NCBI GenBank assembly: GCA_946530565.1
Contig: CAMNAE010000085.1
Coordinates: 1 to 6,814, forward strand
Length of the DNA: 6,814 bases
DNA from: an uncultured Oscillibacter sp.
GTDB lineage: Bacteria; Bacillota; Clostridia; Oscillospirales; Oscillospiraceae
Reading direction: 5' to 3'
Shown here: in pieces, positions 4,919 through 6,814 of the stretch
How positions within the stretch are numbered: position 1 is the first letter of the stretch
Layout of the letters: the number at the start of each line of letters is the position of its first letter
Notes under the pieces: generated by a model
Seen by the model: only the letters and a program-made list of their open reading frames with translations
Told to the model about the DNA's origin: nothing
Databases searched by the model: none
Program-made: the position numbers and the translations under genes

Positions 4919-6156
4919 GTCACTGCCTCCTCATCCACGCCGTAGAGCGCACAGAGCTCTTTGAGGTCACTGAAAAAGCGACGCTCGATCTCCGGGTCTG
5001 AGCAGCGGAACTCCGTGATGCGGCAGAGGAAGGTACGGATCCACGGGAAGAGCTCGAGGGGATCATAGACTTCGGCGGAAAAGCAGCATAGACCCGGACC
5101 GGGATGATCCACACGCCCGATCCGCTTTTCCCGGGCAAGGCGCTGCGGTATGTATGGCTCATCCTCCCGGTAGCAGACGGTGAAGCTGATCGTCTCCGTC
5201 TCGCGGCCGGGCCGGCCTCTGGTGCTCACGCCCCAGATATGAGCCTCCATGCCGCGCAAACGCACGCGCAGCGCGTCGAAGTCAGGGATGACCTCCCCTG
5301 CTTTCACGTTTGAGATCCCGTCGATGCGCAGCGATGTGATCCGCGCATATTCCTGCACATAGGCCATCAGATACTGCCGTCCGCTCCGGACGCTGATCCG
5401 GACCTCAAGAGGCACGGCACGAAGCGTCTGCGTTTGTCCGCGTCGGCCATGGTTTTCAATGCGAATGCTGCGTTTTTCCCCCATCGCGTCAAAGATCCCG
5501 GCGAGCACCTCACTGTCAAGCGCAGCGGTGATATAGTGGTGCTTGAACGCAAAAAGTGAGTCGTGCGGAGCCTTCTTGTCGAGCAGAAACGAGCCGACAA
5601 CGCCGCAGGGAGCGGTCTCGGAAAAAAAATCGAGCAGTTCGTCGCTCGGAAGCACAGTGCTTTCAGCGCGGCGATAATACAGGATCTTCCCTCGCTTTTC
5701 CGCGCGAATGATCCCCTCCTCCGTGTATTCCTTCAGCTTCTTGCGTATGGTCGAGAGGTCGAATACCATGGGTGTATCAAACCGCTCGAAATATTCATCG
5801 ATCCGAGGGATGAGCGTATAGATATTCAGCGCGATCTTCGGATCATGCAGAATGTCGAAGAGGATAAAGTGGAGCGTGATGTCTTTATCCGTAAAGCTTT
5901 TTGCTTTCCACGCCTGATAGAGCGGGTTGTGCTGCGTGAGCCGGCTGTCGATCGAGAGAAAGACGTTTTTTGCCTCTGAAGAAATGCGAAAATGCATATA
6001 GTCACCGAGCCAGCTCTCGATCCTGCGGCGTTCGTCATCGTAGGAGCGCGCGCTCTTTTGCGTATATTCGCTGCGGCTTTTGAAGCCATACACATAGAAT
6101 TCCCGCATATAATCGCGGATCCGCTCAAAATTCTTGATAAGTTCACTGTAAGGCAT
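4915..6156 (-). CDS. WYL-domain transcription regulator, first of a coupled pair (WYL1)
   Basis: This 413-residue regulator should bind DNA in the cytoplasm. An N-terminal basic helical region (1-60, IKNFERIRDYMREFYVYGFKSR) precedes a winged-helix-like domain (about 90-163): DITLHFILFDILHD, STIRKKLKEYTEEGII, then EKRGKILYYRRA as the wing. The WYL domain spans about 203-285: RIENHGRRGQTQTLRAVPLEVRI, then the signature strand RQYLMAYV (W replaced by Q) and SLRIDGISNV. A WCX-like end (about 320-400) follows. The start is ATG 6154-6156 because GGGAGGTG lies 9 nt upstream. A further in-frame ATG at 6279 would add 41 residues translated from the upstream gene's terminator hairpin, so it is rejected. 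WYL2 follows with an ATGA overlap. Pairing resembles actinobacterial PafB/PafC only in general plan; homology of function is not implied. Autoregulation is suggested by the repeat at 6174-6213. Confidence 0.9.
   Translation of the reverse strand: MPYSELIKNFERIRDYMREFYVYGFKSRSEYTQKSARSYDDERRRIESWLGDYMHFRISSEAKNVFLSIDSRLTQHNPLYQAWKAKSFTDKDITLHFILFDILHDPKIALNIYTLIPRIDEYFERFDTPMVFDLSTIRKKLKEYTEEGIIRAEKRGKILYYRRAESTVLPSDELLDFFSETAPCGVVGSFLLDKKAPHDSLFAFKHHYITAALDSEVLAGIFDAMGEKRSIRIENHGRRGQTQTLRAVPLEVRISVRSGRQYLMAYVQEYARITSLRIDGISNVKAGEVIPDFDALRVRLRGMEAHIWGVSTRGRPGRETETISFTVCYREDEPYIPQRLAREKRIGRVDHPGPGLCCFSAEVYDPLELFPWIRTFLCRITEFRCSDPEIERRFFSDLKELCALYGVDEEAVT
4926..4931 (-). promoter_or_regulatory. 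Ribosome binding site of WYL2 inside the end of WYL1
   Basis: AGGAGG on the - strand lies within the last codons of WYL1 and 7 nt before the WYL2 ATG. With the ATGA overlap it indicates re-initiation and coupled synthesis of the two regulators. Confidence 0.8.
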
Positions 6157-6173
6157 GCCGCAGCACCTCCCGC

Positions 6174-6213
6174 AGCTTTGATCAATAAACACAGCAGTAC
6201 ACCCAACAAAGCT
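6174..6213 (-). promoter_or_regulatory. Candidate WYL operon promoter bracketed by an inverted repeat
   Basis: AGCTTTG (6174-6180) and CAAAGCT (6207-6213) are 7-bp inverted arms with 26 nt between them, about 33 bp centre to centre. Between and overlapping them a weak promoter can be drawn on the - strand: TTGTTG (6204-6209), 17 nt, ATTGAT (6181-6186). A second small palindrome, TTGATCAA (6178-6185), overlaps the -10 and one arm. The promoter match is poor, as often seen for activator-dependent or self-regulated genes; the operator role is inference. Confidence 0.35.
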
Positions 6214-6243
6214 AAACTGAAAGCCCTGCACGCGGGTGATCTG

Positions 6244-6277
6244 AAAACGCCGGCCGCGTTTTTTGCGCGCAGCCGGC
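6244..6277 (-). terminator. Intrinsic terminator of the ADP-ribosylglycohydrolase gene
   Basis: On the - strand, GCCGGCTGCG (6277-6268) pairs with CGCGGCCGGC (6258-6249) in a 10-bp stem with one G-U pair and a 9-nt loop, followed by G and four T's (6247-6244). It starts 16 nt after the stop codon. The T-run is short, so termination may be partial. It separates this gene from the WYL operon. Confidence 0.7.
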
Positions 6278-6293
6278 ATGGAAAACGAGGAAC

Positions 6294-6814
6294 TTATGCA
6301 CGGGACACGGCCGGGATGCGTGCAAGCAAAAAACGCTCCCAGACCGAGAGCATCGGCGTCGGCACATAGAGCTTACCGATCTCGATGAGTTTTTCGGGAA
6401 TGCCGTAGTACGCCTCGGCGATGCTTCCGGCGATCGCCGCGAGCGTGTCGGCGTCGCCGCCGAGTGAGATCGTCGTGCGGATGACGTCTTCGAAGTCAGT
6501 GCCCTCCAGAAAGGCGGTCACGGCCTCGGGGATGCACTTCTGGCAGATCTCCACATGATGATAGTTCGGGCGGATCTCGTCGCAGGTCCTGCTCATGTCA
6601 TAGGAGAATTCCTGTTCCAGATAGCTTTTGATCTCTTCCTTGCTGCGGCCTGTGCGTGCAAGGAAGATCGCAGAGGCGATCGCCTCAGCGCCCTTGATCC
6701 CCTCAGGATGGTTGTGTGTGACAGCGGCGGTGCGCGCGGCCATGAGCCGGGTCGTAAAGAGATCCGGATAGAGCCAACCGACCGCGGAGACGCGCATGGC
6801 AGAGCCGTTGCCGC
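6294..6814 (-). CDS. ADP-ribosylglycohydrolase (DraG-like) family protein (partial, N-terminus beyond the window)
   Basis: The frame is open through the window end, so 172 C-terminal residues are visible; whole proteins of this type are usually around 250-300, so about 80-130 residues are missing. The ATG at 6795-6797 is internal, because the conserved GNGSAMR motif continues upstream of it. Family marks are GNGSAM (1-6 of the visible part), THNHPEG (32-38) and the C-terminal metal-binding SLGGDADT (116-123), which supplies acidic ligands for the two-Mg centre. The fold removes ADP-ribose from proteins or small molecules by hydrolysis. The substrate is unknown, and no ADP-ribosyltransferase partner is visible here. 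The stop is TAA 6294-6296, followed by its own terminator, so it does not share an operon with the downstream WYL pair unless read-through occurs. The family call is firm. Confidence 0.93.
   Translation of the reverse strand, partial: GNGSAMRVSAVGWLYPDLFTTRLMAARTAAVTHNHPEGIKGAEAIASAIFLARTGRSKEEIKSYLEQEFSYDMSRTCDEIRPNYHHVEICQKCIPEAVTAFLEGTDFEDVIRTTISLGGDADTLAAIAGSIAEAYYGIPEKLIEIGKLYVPTPMLSVWERFLLARIPAVSRA

Noticed and set aside
6157..6279. A 41-residue N-terminal extension of WYL1 starting at the ATG at 6277-6279.
   Set aside because: The extension would be translated from the upstream gene's terminator stem-loop and the presumed promoter region; a good GGGAGGTG site and the family-like sequence begin only at 6156.
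1..6814. A CRISPR array, tRNA or rRNA gene, insertion sequence, prophage, or toxin-antitoxin or defence island.
   Set aside because: I read both strands and found no regularly spaced repeats, transposase or integrase motifs, terminal inverted repeats with target duplication, or recognisable stable RNA. WYL proteins do occur near defence systems, but no effector gene is present here.

Overview
The window looks like a chromosomal stretch from a GC-rich member of the Bacillota, most likely class Clostridia. The evidence is the strong AGGAGG-type ribosome binding sites, tight gene spacing, hairpin-plus-T-run terminators, and protein families that I associate with anaerobic Firmicutes: a tandem WYL regulator pair, a DUF4870-type protein, a YczE/YitT-like (DUF6198-type) membrane protein, and a short stand-alone vWA protein. 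These family calls come from recognising motifs, not from database searches. I see no transposase, integrase, phage gene, tRNA, rRNA or CRISPR array.

Layout. Bases 1-1713 (+ strand) hold the C-terminal part of a thiamine-diphosphate 2-oxoacid/acetoin dehydrogenase E1 alpha subunit, then a complete E1 beta subunit with its own AGGAGG site 11 nt after the alpha stop. A hairpin flanked by A4 and T4 (1738-1786) closes this operon and also serves the convergent gene. Everything after it is on the - strand, so in transcription order (right to left) the genes are: an ADP-ribosylglycohydrolase (DraG-like) gene cut by the window end (6294-6814) with a terminator; two WYL-domain proteins whose stop and start overlap as ATGA (6156-4915, then 4918-3992); a 98-residue DUF4870-like membrane protein (3788-3492) with its own promoter and terminator; a 223-residue vWA (MIDAS) protein (3327-2656) with its own promoter and terminator; and a 229-residue polytopic membrane protein (2491-1802) with a TTG start and its own promoter.

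How the genes work together. Apart from the E1 alpha/beta pair and the WYL1/WYL2 pair, the genes look like single-gene units, each with its own promoter and/or terminator, so the window is a row of small independent units and not one pathway. E1 alpha and beta should form the alpha2beta2 decarboxylase of a dehydrogenase complex, but no E2 or E3 gene follows before the terminator. The WYL pair is translationally coupled. The first protein carries the recognisable winged-helix region, and an inverted repeat brackets its likely promoter, which suggests autoregulation.

No stretch of more than 300 bases lacks a gene. I do not see a clear defence system or other obviously new multi-gene system. The items most worth a second look are the divergent active-site motifs in E1 alpha and E1 beta, the coupled WYL pair with its bracketed promoter, and two small regulatory puzzles (the palindrome at the vWA promoter, and the coding-like tail after WYL2).
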